Shown piece after piece: positions 1 to 7,974 of a stretch of DNA of 64,000 nucleotides. The stretch comes from Chryseobacterium sp. GTDB lineage: Bacteria > Bacteroidota > Bacteroidia > Flavobacteriales > Weeksellaceae. The translations under genes and the position numbers were made by a program. Where the stretch lies: contig NZ_VOXE01000001.1 of assembly GCF_008014695.1 (NCBI RefSeq), positions 248,001 to 312,000 of the forward strand, read 5' to 3'. Under the pieces are notes generated by a model, which saw only the letters and a program-made list of their open reading frames with translations, searched no databases and was not told where the DNA came from. Numbering within the stretch: the stretch's first letter is position 1; each line of letters begins with the position of its first letter.

Positions 1-133
1 AGAGTTCATGGAGTTTATGGGCGAATCTGAAAGCGACAGCATGAAAGTCCTGTTAGCGGAATTTGGCGATGAACTCAGCGATGAAGAAGTGCGGATGCTG
101 CGGATTAAATTTATTTCTGATGTAGCGAACTGA
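1..133 (+). CDS. C-terminal fragment of an unidentified protein
   Basis: An open frame enters from the left edge and ends at the TGA at 131-133. The visible 43 residues are acidic and predicted helical, ending in RMLRIKFISDVAN. No family is recognised and the 5' part lies outside the window, so only its existence is claimed. Codon use resembles the neighbouring genes, and the frame has no internal stop. Confidence 0.55.
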   Translation, partial: EFMEFMGESESDSMKVLLAEFGDELSDEEVRMLRIKFISDVAN

Positions 134-254
134 TAAAAACGCATAGCCGAAAAAACGCGGTTTGTTTTGACTCTTCAGAAAATATTCTCTAGTTCAGTAC
201 TTGTTTTTGGTTTTTAAACCTCGTTATCCCTTTCTGGCAAATCTTTTCCTGAGA

Positions 255-298
255 TTGAGCCATTGTTGAGCCATATCTGAAGTATATCTAAAGTATGG
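255..298. repeat. Four-unit 11-bp imperfect tandem repeat
   Basis: Units TTGAGCCATTG, TTGAGCCATAT, CTGAAGTATAT and CTAAAGTATGG follow one another with an 11-bp period, about one helical turn. Units 1-2 and units 3-4 are the closest pairs. It could be a stacked protein-binding site upstream of lpdA or a chance slippage product; nothing here decides. Confidence 0.45.
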
Positions 299-455
299 AT
301 TGTGTATAGAAAGTGCGTACTTTATGTATAATTGAGTCAGACTGAGAGTACCCGTGAGTTCGCCGGAAGGATGTTCTGATCTTATTTCCCGGCTTTATAT
401 TTTCTTCATATGACGCTTTGGTATTCGGTATTTTAAGGCGAAATCTCACCCGTTT

Positions 456-488
456 TTGCTGGCTGCACCCAAAATTTTTGTAATTTTG
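456..488 (+). promoter_or_regulatory. Putative Bacteroidota-type promoter of lpdA
   Basis: TAATTTTG at 481-488 matches the -7 consensus TAnnTTTG. A TTG at 456-458 lies 22 bp upstream, within the spacing reported for the -33 TTG box. The start codon at 525 would leave a leader of about 33 nt. Confidence 0.55.
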
Positions 489-524
489 TGGAACTTAAAT
501 TGTCAAATAAAAATAAAAATAAAG

Positions 525-1928
525 ATGAGTCAATTCGATGTTACCGTAATCGGTTCCGGTCCCGGAGGTTATGTAGCGGCAATCCGCTGCGCACAGTTAG
601 GTTTCAAAACCGCCATTATTGAGAAATATCCGACGATGGGTGGAACGTGCCTAAATGTGGGCTGTATTCCTTCAAAAGCACTTCTGGACAGTTCTGAACA
701 TTTCGAAAATGCAAAACATCATTTCGCTGATCACGGAATCATGATCAATGAACCGGTTGCAGATCTGGCCAGAATGGTCGCAAGAAAAAATGAAGTGGTT
801 GACCAAACAACGAAAGGCATCACCTTCCTCATGGACAAAAATAAAATTACGGTCTTTGAAGGAGTGGGAAGTTTTGAATCCTCAACTCAGGTAAAAGTCA
901 CTAAAAACGACGGTTCTTCTGAAACCATCGACTCAAAATATATCATCATCGCAACGGGTTCAAAACCCAGCTCACTGCCTTTCATTACACTCGATAAGGA
1001 AAGGGTGATTACCTCTACAGAAGCACTGAACTTGAAGGAAATTCCGAAACATCTGATTGTAATCGGCGGTGGAGTTATCGGTCTTGAATTGGGATCCGTC
1101 TATAAAAGATTGGGTTCTGAAGTAACGGTGGTTGAATTCATGGATAAGATCATCCCAACCATGGACGGTTCATTATCAAAAGAACTCAACAAAGTTTTAC
1201 GGAAACAGGGCATGAAGTTCATGCTTTCAACTGCGGTTCAGGCCGTGGAAAGAAACGGCGACACGGTAAAAGTGACCGCGAAAGACAAAAAAGGTGCTGA
1301 AGTAGTTGTGGAAGGCGATTACGTTTTGGTTTCTGTAGGCAGAAAACCGTATACCGACGGACTTTCCCTCGAAAAAGCAGGGGTTGATCTTGATGAAAGA
1401 GGAAGAGTGAAAACCAATGAACATTTACAGACAAACGTATCCAATATTTACGCCATCGGTGATGTGGTGGCAGGTGCAATGTTGGCGCACAAAGCTTCTG
1501 AAGAAGGAGTTTTGGTAGCTGAACAGCTTGCGGGCCAGAAACCCCACATCAATTATAATTTAATTCCGGGCGTAGTCTACACCTGGCCGGAAGTTGCTGC
1601 AGTCGGAAAAACCGAGGAACAGCTGAAAGCGGAAGGCGTAGCCATCAAAGTAGGAAATTTCCCGATGCGTGCTTTGGGAAGAAGCCGTGCTTCAGGTGAT
1701 CTTGACGGATTTGTAAAGATTATTGCCGACGAAAAAACCGATGAGGTTTTGGGCGTTCACATGATCGGAGCCCGCGCTGCTGACATGATTGCGGCCGCCG
1801 TTACCGCCATGGAATACCGTGCAAGTGCCGAAGATATTTCAAGAATGTCACACGCGCATCCGACTTTCGCGGAAGCGATCAAGGAAGCAGCTTTGGACGC
1901 GACAGCAAAAATCGCACTGCATTTTTAA
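525..1928 (+). CDS. lpdA: Dihydrolipoyl dehydrogenase (E3)
   Basis: FAD- and NAD-dependent disulfide oxidoreductase that reoxidises dihydrolipoyl groups of 2-oxoacid dehydrogenase complexes. The 467-residue product has the FAD-binding GSGPGGY motif at residues 10-16, the redox pair C42/C47 in TCLNVGC, an NAD-binding GGGVIGLELGS near residue 184, and the catalytic HPTFAE (H445, E450) near the C-terminus. Length is normal for the family. The ORF is open from 456, but the first ATG consistent with the family and with the promoter is at 525. It stands alone; the E1/E2 partners sucA/sucB and a second E2 lie 30-48 kb away in this window. Confidence 0.95.
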   Translation: MSQFDVTVIGSGPGGYVAAIRCAQLGFKTAIIEKYPTMGGTCLNVGCIPSKALLDSSEHFENAKHHFADHGIMINEPVADLARMVARKNEVVDQTTKGITFLMDKNKITVFEGVGSFESSTQVKVTKNDGSSETIDSKYIIIATGSKPSSLPFITLDKERVITSTEALNLKEIPKHLIVIGGGVIGLELGSVYKRLGSEVTVVEFMDKIIPTMDGSLSKELNKVLRKQGMKFMLSTAVQAVERNGDTVKVTAKDKKGAEVVVEGDYVLVSVGRKPYTDGLSLEKAGVDLDERGRVKTNEHLQTNVSNIYAIGDVVAGAMLAHKASEEGVLVAEQLAGQKPHINYNLIPGVVYTWPEVAAVGKTEEQLKAEGVAIKVGNFPMRALGRSRASGDLDGFVKIIADEKTDEVLGVHMIGARAADMIAAAVTAMEYRASAEDISRMSHAHPTFAEAIKEAALDATAKIALHF

Positions 1929-1971
1929 AAATCGTTCATATTCGACCGGAAATCAGCAGTTTCAATAAATA

Positions 1972-2003
1972 TATAAAAGAGAAGTTCCGGCTTCTCTTTT
2001 ATA
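1972..2003. terminator. Bidirectional-looking hairpin after lpdA
   Basis: A perfect 13-bp stem (1972-1984 with 1991-2003) encloses the loop TTCCGG. The stem arm reads CTTCTCTTTT on the exit side, giving a U-rich end. It lies about 44 bp after the lpdA stop and just before the next ORF. Confidence 0.6.
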
Positions 2004-2019
2004 ATTTTACAAAAAAACA

Positions 2020-2214
2020 ATGAATACTGAAAAATCCATCCCTTTAAAAAATGGGGATCATTGTCATGTAATTGGCGGAACCCATAAGGGAAAATCGGGG
2101 ACGGTGCAGGACATCAATCTGAGTAAAACTGGGCATATCACCATCACTGTTTGTCAGGAAAATGGAGCTCGCTTCAAAACTTTGGGTAAAAATGTTAAGG
2201 TAATCGGGAAATGA
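2020..2214 (+). CDS. Small KOW-domain protein
   Basis: A 64-residue protein with one KOW motif: residues 11-32 read GDHCHVIGGTHKGKSGTVQD, the glycine-centred turn that binds RNA or protein in ribosomal L24/L26 and NusG-type proteins. No other domain is present. It is probably cytosolic and nucleic-acid binding, but the partner is unknown. The ATG follows the hairpin at 1972-2003 by 16 bp, so it is either expressed by readthrough or from a promoter not recognised here. Confidence 0.7.
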   Translation: MNTEKSIPLKNGDHCHVIGGTHKGKSGTVQDINLSKTGHITITVCQENGARFKTLGKNVKVIGK

Positions 2215-2222
2215 CTAACTGA

Positions 2223-2420
2223 TCAGTCTTTTCTTTCGTACCGGTAAAATGGTTTGATGTTTTTGTTCAGAAATACCCCTTTGGAATAAGCCGCCCTGAA
2301 ATCATCAAAGACAGCTTGTGGAACATCAAAATAATCATATACCGAGCCCGAAACATAAATGATCGTGAGGATCTCCTGTTCCGGACGGTAAAAATATTTT
2401 TTGATAACGGACGATGGCAT
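2223..2420 (-). CDS. KTSC-domain protein
   Basis: A 65-residue protein matching the KTSC domain (named for its occurrence at the C-terminus of some lysyl-tRNA synthetases): a start like VIKKYFYRPEQEILTIIY, then SGSVYDYFDVP, then the signature A.SKG.FLN..IK. KTSC proteins are stand-alone small proteins in many bacteria with no established function. It is convergent with the KOW gene, 8 bp apart, and its 5' end overlaps the upstream region of the S1 protein gene on the other strand. Confidence 0.75.
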   Translation of the reverse strand: MPSSVIKKYFYRPEQEILTIIYVSGSVYDYFDVPQAVFDDFRAAYSKGVFLNKNIKPFYRYERKD

Positions 2421-2457
2421 GCAGCATTTTCAGCAATTTTCGTTCCTTTAGTTTTCT

Positions 2458-2465
2458 TACCTTTG
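2458..2465 (+). promoter_or_regulatory. -7 box for the CvfB-like gene
   Basis: TACCTTTG fits TAnnTTTG and lies 20 bp before the ATG at 2486. No clear -33 TTG is seen. It lies downstream of the apparent ATG at 2414, which rules that codon out as the main start. Confidence 0.55.
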
Positions 2466-2485
2466 CATTCAATTATTACTTACCT

Positions 2486-3322
2486 ATGGACCTCGGCAAA
2501 ACTCAGCTTTTAAAAATCGCAGAAAAAAACTATTCCGGACTGTTTCTGGAAGACGAAAACGGAGAAAGAGCATTTCTTCCTAAAATTTTCGCGTCCGAAG
2601 ATGCAGAAGTTGGCAGTGAAATGGAAGTTTTCGTATATCAAGACGATGATAAACTGAAAGCCACCACTGAGAAACCCAACGCCGAAGTCGGCGAATTTGC
2701 CGTTATGACCTGTGTGCAGAGCTTGCCTACCGGTGCTTTTATGGACTGGGGAATCATTAAGGATCTTTTCGTACCATACAAACAGCAGAAACAGAAGATT
2801 GAGGAAGGGAAACGTTACCTTGTTCATATTTATGTGGATGAATTCATCGGCTTAATTACCGGAACTACACGTTTCAAAAGAAATCCGCAGTACGAAGATT
2901 TGCCTTTCCGCAAAGGCGATAAAGTGAATCTGATCATCATGGGCGAAGGCGAACTCGGCTGGAATGTGGTCGTGAACAAAAAATATATCGGACTGATCTA
3001 CGCTTCTGATGTATACAAAAAACTGTTTCCTTTATCGGAAGAAACGGGTTTCATTAAAACCATTCGCGAGGACGGTAAAATTGATGTTTCCCTGCAGCCC
3101 GAAGGCTATGACAATAACGATGAGTTTCAGCAGGTCATTCTGGAGAAACTGAACTTAAACCACGGTTTGCTTTTCCTTTCAGACAAATCGGAACCCGAAG
3201 AAATCAAGCAGGAACTGCAGATGAGCAAAAAGAATTTCAAAAAAGCAATTGGCGGCCTTTACCGCGATAAAAAGATTGAGATTCTGGAGGATAAAATCCG
3301 GCTGATTGAGGAGGGGGAATAA
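2486..3322 (+). CDS. CvfB-family S1-type RNA-binding protein
   Basis: A 278-residue protein of the CvfB (conserved virulence factor B) family: tandem S1-like OB folds followed by a winged-helix C-terminus. Visible S1 features are the first strand block (LFLEDENGERAFLPK), a second S1-like block starting MTCVQSLPTGAFMDWGI.KDLFVP, and a third around GDKVNLIIMGEGELGWNVVV; the C-terminal part (LLFLSDKSEPEEIKQELQMS..) fits the winged helix. In Gram-positives CvfB affects RNA turnover and virulence gene expression; its role here is unknown. The ORF is open from 2414, but family start and promoter position favour 2486. Confidence 0.85.
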   Translation: MDLGKTQLLKIAEKNYSGLFLEDENGERAFLPKIFASEDAEVGSEMEVFVYQDDDKLKATTEKPNAEVGEFAVMTCVQSLPTGAFMDWGIIKDLFVPYKQQKQKIEEGKRYLVHIYVDEFIGLITGTTRFKRNPQYEDLPFRKGDKVNLIIMGEGELGWNVVVNKKYIGLIYASDVYKKLFPLSEETGFIKTIREDGKIDVSLQPEGYDNNDEFQQVILEKLNLNHGLLFLSDKSEPEEIKQELQMSKKNFKKAIGGLYRDKKIEILEDKIRLIEEGE

Positions 3323-3346
3323 GAAAATAAACAGATAAAATTTATA

Positions 3347-3370
3347 AAGAGCGGGCTTAAGCCCGCTCTT
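3347..3370. terminator. Strong bidirectional terminator hairpin
   Basis: A 24-bp perfect palindrome: AAGAGCGGGC, TTAA, GCCCGCTCTT. It lies between the convergent CvfB-like and zinc-ribbon genes. The stem is GC-rich with an AT-rich base on both sides. Confidence 0.8.
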
Positions 3371-3411
3371 CTGATTTGAATAGAGGAATTTGATATTACA
3401 TTGATGAAAAA

Positions 3412-3756
3412 TTACTCCTTCTTCACAAGCAAAATCCAGTCTTCCTCAAGCAGTTTGTACCCAATATCATATACAAACCGGTATTCGGCGCCGTTTTTAT
3501 AGACTTTTAGATTTGTGAAATACTCGAAATCGAAACCCTCGGAAGCCAGCTTACTGCGCGTAGTTTTGGCCTTGCCGTCCGTGAACTTCTGATCAGCCAG
3601 AATGCGGTGGTTTTTGCGCAGCCTGTTATTGATGTTGCGCATAAAGTTCGAAGAATCTTTGTTCTGTTTATTATTAAAGGCATTGCGGCAGCCGTCTGAA
3701 CAGAACTTTTTATCGGACCGGCCATGGATGGTTTCGCCGCATTCAAGACAGTTCAT
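3412..3756 (-). CDS. Small zinc-ribbon protein (DUF2116-like)
   Basis: A 114-residue protein beginning MNCLECGETIHGRSDKKFCS and continuing DGCRNAFNNKQ: two CxxC-type knuckles (C..C, then C...C) typical of a small Zn ribbon, followed by a basic helical stretch and a hydrophobic-alternating C-terminal domain. Such proteins are common in Flavobacteriia and of unknown function; DNA or RNA binding is plausible. The frame is open to 3798, but the -7 box TAAATTTG at 3779-3772 lies between the two candidate ATGs and selects 3756. Confidence 0.75.
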   Translation of the reverse strand: MNCLECGETIHGRSDKKFCSDGCRNAFNNKQNKDSSNFMRNINNRLRKNHRILADQKFTDGKAKTTRSKLASEGFDFEYFTNLKVYKNGAEYRFVYDIGYKLLEEDWILLVKKE

Positions 3757-3771
3757 GGTAGTTAATTTCCT

Positions 3772-3779
3772 CAAATTTA
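3772..3779 (-). promoter_or_regulatory. -7 box for the zinc-ribbon gene
   Basis: On the minus strand TAAATTTG at 3779-3772 fits TAnnTTTG, with TTTG 16 bp further upstream. The start codon at 3756 lies 15 bp downstream, giving a very short leader. Confidence 0.6.
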
Positions 3780-4047
3780 GCAAATTATCCGTTTCCAAAT
3801 GGCTTTTCCTTAGAATTTTGTTCGGTCAGTTCCTTTTTTATTCTATTCTAAAACTTTCTACCTCCTGAAACTGTTAAAATCTAGTATTCAGAAAATCGTA
3901 TTGCAGTTTAAACGTTTTTAAACGACAACAAACGAAAATAATTATTTTTTTACCGAATAAAATTTACGAACCGTTGAATCTTTGCATCAGAGATTTGAGA
4001 AAAAACAGTGCGTCTCATTTCTAATGTTTAATTAAAATTTTTAAATC

Positions 4048-4377
4048 ATGTCACTAAGAAACAAAGTAACCTTGATCGGTCACACAGGAAAAGAAGTTGA
4101 AACCGTGAACTTCGAAAATGGGAAACTCGCAAAAGTAACCCTCGCAACCAACGATTATTACACCAACGGACTCGGAGAAAAAGTGGAGGAAACACAATGG
4201 CACAACCTTGTTGCCAGCGGAAAATTAGCCGATATCATGGAAAAATATGTACAGAAAGGAAAGGAAATTGCGGTGGAAGGCAAAATCGTGTACCGCACTT
4301 TTGATGATAAGGCTGGAGTGAAACATTACATCACCGAAATCCGTGTAGAAGAGATTGTACTCTTGGGAAGCAAATAA
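4048..4377 (+). CDS. ssb: Short single-stranded DNA-binding protein
   Basis: A 109-residue SSB consisting only of the OB fold: starts MSLRNKVTLIGHTGKEVE, with the conserved ATND...., ETQWHNLVASGKLAD and YVQKGKEIAVEGKI blocks. It ends at ...VEEIVLLGSK and lacks the flexible tail and acidic DDDIPF-type tip through which canonical SSBs recruit repair proteins. It is therefore probably a paralogue of the housekeeping SSB. The upstream AATCTTTG (3977-3984) is one base off the -7 consensus. It is followed by its own terminator. Confidence 0.9.
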   Translation: MSLRNKVTLIGHTGKEVETVNFENGKLAKVTLATNDYYTNGLGEKVEETQWHNLVASGKLADIMEKYVQKGKEIAVEGKIVYRTFDDKAGVKHYITEIRVEEIVLLGSK

Positions 4378-4386
4378 AATTCCGGG

Positions 4387-4420
4387 TAAAGCCGGAACCT
4401 GACTCAGGTTTCGGCTTTTA
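4387..4420 (+). terminator. Terminator after ssb
   Basis: Long stem TAAAGCCGGAACCTGA with TCAGGTTTCGGCTTTTA (one internal mismatch or wobble) and a tiny loop, ending in a T-rich stretch, 10 bp after the ssb stop. Confidence 0.8.
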
Positions 4421-4443
4421 TTCTAACTCTTAAATTTAAGAAG

Positions 4444-4890
4444 ATGAAAGTGAAATTTTTTAAAATCAGGTTATCGGATGAATTTATCCATTCCGATCAG
4501 AAGGTACTCGACCGGTTTCTGGCCGGACACAGCATCCTGAAATACGAATCGGCTTTCGTGCAGGATGAGGAAAGCTACTGGAGCGTCATTATTTACTATG
4601 AAGAATTAAAAATTGTGTTTAATGAAGCTAAAGCCCAAAAATATACGGCAGATGATGGTGCACTCAGCCCTGATGAGATCCGGATTCTGGAGTCACTGAA
4701 AATATGGCGCAGCGAAAAAGCAAAAGACCAAAGCCTTCCCGTGTATTTTATTGCCACCAACAAGGAACTGCTTTCGATTGCCAGATACCGCCCGGGCAAA
4801 AAGGAAGAACTGCTGGACATCAAAGGTTTCGGCAAACATAAAATTGAAAATTACGGCGAAGAGATCATTGAGATTGTGGAAACGGTTTAG
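4444..4890 (+). CDS. Stand-alone HRDC-domain protein
   Basis: A 148-residue protein whose C-terminal half is an HRDC domain (helicase and RNase D C-terminal): [39 protein letters not shown], then [25 protein letters not shown] domains bind structured nucleic acid and normally cap RecQ or RNase D; here there is no helicase or nuclease domain. The N-terminal 75 residues look like a small alpha/beta region without a recognised family. It sits downstream of the ssb terminator and upstream of hisS, so a role in DNA metabolism is only suggested by context. Confidence 0.8.
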   Translation: MKVKFFKIRLSDEFIHSDQKVLDRFLAGHSILKYESAFVQDEESYWSVIIYYEELKIVFNEAKAQKYTADDGALSPDEIRILESLKIWRSEKAKDQSLPVYFIATNKELLSIARYRPGKKEELLDIKGFGKHKIENYGEEIIEIVETV

Positions 4891-4993
4891 GGTAAGGAAA
4901 TTAGAGGTAATGGAGGAAGCAGGTGGAGAATTGCTCCGGATCGGCGTTCCCGATTTCTTCAGCCTTACGTGGCGAAAATCCTTTTCAATTCCT

Positions 4994-5001
4994 TATTTTT
5001 G
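4994..5001 (+). promoter_or_regulatory. -7 box for hisS
   Basis: TATTTTTG fits TAnnTTTG, 34 bp before the ATG at 5036 and downstream of the other in-frame start candidates, so it supports 5036 as the start. Confidence 0.5.
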
Positions 5002-5035
5002 CATTTCAGAAGTAAGAAATACATCACGCAAAAGT

Positions 5036-6391
5036 ATGAAGCCAAGTTTAGCCAAAGGAACCCGCGATTTTACCGCCACGGAAATTGTGAACAGAAGATT
5101 GATCATCAATACCCTCCAGAAAAATTTTGAATTGTTTGGTTTCCAGCCTTTGGAGACGCCAAGTTTTGAAAATCTTTCCACTTTGACCGGGAAATATGGT
5201 GAAGAAGGTGACCGGCTCATCTTTAAAATCTTGAATTCCGGCGATTATGCTTCCAAAACCAATGAAGAGGATTGGGCCGCTAAAAACTCCCAGAAACTGA
5301 TCTCCCAGATTTCTGAAAAAGCACTGCGTTACGATCTCACGGTTCCGTTTGCACGTTATGTGGCAATGAACCACGGACAGATGGTTTTTCCGTTCAAGCG
5401 ATACCAGATTCAGCCGGTCTGGCGGGCCGACCGTCCCCAAAAAGGACGGTTCAGGGAATTTTACCAGTGTGATGCCGATGTAGTGGGTTCCGAAAGCCTT
5501 TGGCAGGAAGTGGACCTGGTTCAGCTGTATCTGAAATCTTTTTCAGATTTGAAAATTCCGGTATCCCTTCATCTGAATAACCGGAAAATACTCTCGGGCC
5601 TTGCAGAATTTGCAGGAATATCTGAGCAGCTTATCGACTTTACCGTTGCGCTCGACAAACTCGATAAAATAGGCAAAGATGGAGTGGTAAAAGAGCTTCT
5701 GGATAAAAATATTGCGCAGGAGTCGATTGATAAACTTGATTTTCTCTTCAACCAAAGTGAAAATGCACTCGATAATCTCAGGACACTTAAAGAAAAATTT
5801 GCAGGAAATGAAATCGGAACGAAGGGCGTAGAAGAACTAGAATTTGTTCTTACAAAATGTCTGGACCTCGGAATTTCCTCTGACAGCCTTAAATTCGATA
5901 TTACCTTGGCAAGAGGCCTTGATTATTACACCGGTGCGATTTTCGAAGTTAAGGCCAACCATGTTGATATGGGTTCTATTGGCGGCGGCGGCAGGTACGA
6001 TAATCTTACCGAGGTTTTTGGCGTGAAAAACATTCCCGGAATCGGGATTTCCTTCGGATTGGACCGGATTTACCTTGTAATGGAAGAACTTAAACTCTTC
6101 CCTGAAAATGTGGACCACTCGGTTCAGTATCTTTTTGCAAATTATGGTGAATTGGAGTCACTGGAAGCTGTAAAAGTCATCGCCAAACTCCGCGAAAGCG
6201 GAATTTCTGCAGAACTTTATCCCGAATCATCCAAACTGAAAAAGCAGTTTACATACGCTGAAAAAAAAGGGATCCCAAATCTTGTATTTTTCGGTGAAGA
6301 GGAAATATCCGCAGGAAAAATTACCGTGAAAAATCTTCAGAGTGGTGAGCAGGACACCATCTCTGTTGAAGATTTTTTAAAAACAATTTAA
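5036..6391 (+). CDS. hisS: Histidyl-tRNA synthetase
   Basis: Class II aminoacyl-tRNA synthetase charging tRNA-His. The 451-residue product shows the N-terminal KGTRDF motif, class II motif 2 near residues 118-145 ([20 protein letters not shown]), the histidine-specific [10 protein letters not shown] near residue 291, motif 3 as [16 protein letters not shown] near 340, and a C-terminal anticodon-binding domain ([11 protein letters not shown]..). The reading frame is open back to 4751 across the end of the HRDC gene, but family alignment and the -7 box fix the start at 5036. Confidence 0.95.
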   Translation: MKPSLAKGTRDFTATEIVNRRLIINTLQKNFELFGFQPLETPSFENLSTLTGKYGEEGDRLIFKILNSGDYASKTNEEDWAAKNSQKLISQISEKALRYDLTVPFARYVAMNHGQMVFPFKRYQIQPVWRADRPQKGRFREFYQCDADVVGSESLWQEVDLVQLYLKSFSDLKIPVSLHLNNRKILSGLAEFAGISEQLIDFTVALDKLDKIGKDGVVKELLDKNIAQESIDKLDFLFNQSENALDNLRTLKEKFAGNEIGTKGVEELEFVLTKCLDLGISSDSLKFDITLARGLDYYTGAIFEVKANHVDMGSIGGGGRYDNLTEVFGVKNIPGIGISFGLDRIYLVMEELKLFPENVDHSVQYLFANYGELESLEAVKVIAKLRESGISAELYPESSKLKKQFTYAEKKGIPNLVFFGEEEISAGKITVKNLQSGEQDTISVEDFLKTI

Positions 6392-6429
6392 AGTACTCAA
6401 AATCTATTGCTTGTGCAATAAAGTAAATT

Positions 6430-6645
6430 TTATTCCCATCCGCAAAGGGTTTTTCCCATGTTCTGGGCTTTTTGAATACTTACTTTGATGATTTCATGTT
6501 TACAATTGGATAATCCTCTGCAGCTTTTGGTGTAATGGTATTTTTTTCCGCCACTGCTGTCACAGAGATACACTTCAGATTTGGAAATTGAACTTCCCTG
6601 CCAGTTCAGGATGACCGTAAGCGAAATGACAATGATTTTTTTCAT
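6430..6645 (-). CDS. Small secreted Cys-rich protein
   Basis: A 71-residue product with a hydrophobic N-terminal segment (MKKIIVISLTVILNWQGSS) that could be a signal peptide, then VYLCDSSGGKKYHYTKSC, RGLSNCKHEI and a final TLCGWE. The pattern C..KYHY..CRGLSNC...A...GKTLC resembles a small family recalled from many Flavobacteriia proteins, with cysteines placed as for metal or disulfide binding. Function is unknown. It is convergent with hisS. Confidence 0.65.
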   Translation of the reverse strand: MKKIIVISLTVILNWQGSSISKSEVYLCDSSGGKKYHYTKSCRGLSNCKHEIIKVSIQKAQNMGKTLCGWE

Positions 6646-6773
6646 TCTGTAAGTATTTAGAATATTGATTTTCTTTGGTATATAAATATATAGGAATTAT
6701 TACAAGATTGGGATAAATTAATGGAATGTGTGTTGAATTTGCTATTTTGTTGCGATATTTACAAAAAACAATC

Positions 6774-7571
6774 ATGGAAAATTACCTCGAAATCAATCGG
6801 AATTCCTGGAACAAAAAGGTGGAACCACACCTGAAATCTGATTTCTATTTTGTGGAGGAATTTGTAAAAGGACAAACTTCCTTAAATTCCATAGAGCTGG
6901 AACTTTTAGGGGATATTAAAGACTTAGAAATCCTCCATTTACAGTGTCATTTCGGCCAGGATTCCATTTCACTCTCCAGAATGGGTGCAAAAGTAACCGG
7001 AATCGACCTGTCGGATAAAGCGATTGAAGCAGCTCGAAATTTAGCTGAGAAATGTGAAACAGACACCGAGTTTTTAATCTCGGATGTTTATGAACTGCCT
7101 GATACGCTCCATAAGAAGTTTGATATGGTTTATACCAGCTATGGAACCATTGGCTGGCTTCCGGATCTGGGCCGATGGGCAAAGGTGGTGTCGCATTTCC
7201 TGAAGCCGGACGGCAAATTTATTTTTGTTGAATTTCATCCTTTTATCTGGATGTATGATGATGACTTTACCCACTTGAAATACAGCTATTTTAACGAAGA
7301 AACCATTGTTGAAAATGAAGAGGGAACTTATGCCGACAAAAGCGCAGAAATCAGTGTGAAAACAGTCACCTGGAACCATCCCACTTCCGAAGTGCTTAAT
7401 TCGCTTATTAAAAACGGGCTGGAAATTAATCTTTTTAATGAATATAACTGGTCGCCTTACGACTGCTTTAAGCATAACGAAAAAGTAGGGGATAAACAGT
7501 TCCGGATTCCCCACCTGGGTACAAAAGTTCCGCACGTTTTTTCACTGATTGCCAAAAAAAAATCCGGCTGA
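6774..7571 (+). CDS. SAM-dependent class I methyltransferase
   Basis: A 265-residue protein with the Rossmann methyltransferase motif I (LEILHLQCHFGQDSISLSRM, near residue 52), post-I acidic residue in VTGIDLSDKAIEAA, and motif II-like DMVYTSYGTIGWLPDL. The substrate is not evident. The N-terminus (NYLEINRNSWNKKV) matches the usual start of this subfamily, so ATG 6774 is preferred over 6726. The stop codon lies inside the following terminator stem. Confidence 0.85.
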   Translation: MENYLEINRNSWNKKVEPHLKSDFYFVEEFVKGQTSLNSIELELLGDIKDLEILHLQCHFGQDSISLSRMGAKVTGIDLSDKAIEAARNLAEKCETDTEFLISDVYELPDTLHKKFDMVYTSYGTIGWLPDLGRWAKVVSHFLKPDGKFIFVEFHPFIWMYDDDFTHLKYSYFNEETIVENEEGTYADKSAEISVKTVTWNHPTSEVLNSLIKNGLEINLFNEYNWSPYDCFKHNEKVGDKQFRIPHLGTKVPHVFSLIAKKKSG

Positions 7572-7590
7572 TCATTGATCAGCCGGATTT
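7561..7590. terminator. Terminator overlapping the methyltransferase stop
   Basis: A perfect 14-bp stem (7561-7574 with 7576-7589, arm AATCCGGCTGATCA) flanked by an A-run on the left and T-rich DNA on the right. It includes the stop codon at 7569-7571 and separates two convergent genes. Confidence 0.8.
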
Positions 7591-7605
7591 ACGGTATTTT
7601 GCAAA

Positions 7606-7872
7606 TTAATTAAAATTCTGCTGAGCGTCAGTTTTTACATCCTCAGCTAACTTTTCTCCTTTATTTGTGTATTCAGAAGCTTTGTTCTGAACCTGCGACG
7701 CAACATCAGAAGCTTTGCTTTTCAAATCGCTCCCGAATTTATTCAGATTGTCTTTTGCAGTATTGATTTTATCTTTTACCACTTGCTGCTCTTCTGGTGT
7801 GGAGTTTTTATATTTCCACCAAGCCAATGCTCCTAATCCAAGTAAGGCCAATAAGCCGTTTCTCTTTTTCAT
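7606..7872 (-). CDS. YtxH-like small membrane-anchored protein
   Basis: An 88-residue protein: a short hydrophobic N-terminal segment (LLALLGLGALAWWKYKN) followed by an amphipathic, lysine/alanine-rich helix with repeated KAS/NKA spacing (KSKASDVASQVQNKASEYTN). This is the layout of YtxH-type general stress proteins and LEA-like small proteins. It probably sits at the inner membrane with the helix in the cytosol. No TAnnTTTG box is seen upstream, so a different sigma factor is possible but unproven. Confidence 0.7.
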   Translation of the reverse strand: MKKRNGLLALLGLGALAWWKYKNSTPEEQQVVKDKINTAKDNLNKFGSDLKSKASDVASQVQNKASEYTNKGEKLAEDVKTDAQQNFN

Positions 7873-7974
7873 AATCTTAATTTTTAAGTTGTTGATATTA
7901 ATGTTATGGCATTGATTGTAAAATCTATGCCAAAGCCAACTTAATTCTTTTAAAGTTATGTTAAAATATAAATA

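Larger units (their letters stand above)
134..524. other. 391-bp intergenic region without a gene
   Basis: No convincing ORF lies here. It holds a run of four 11-bp imperfect repeats at 255-298 and the putative lpdA promoter at 456-488. The ORF running into lpdA from 456 starts with a TTG inside the putative -33 box and is not a plausible translation start. Confidence 0.6.

Noticed and set aside
456-524. N-terminal extension of LpdA
   Set aside because: Starts with TTG inside the putative promoter; family start is at 525.
4751-5035. N-terminal extension of HisS across the HRDC gene
   Set aside because: Begins with TTG, overlaps another gene in a different frame, and lies upstream of the hisS -7 box.
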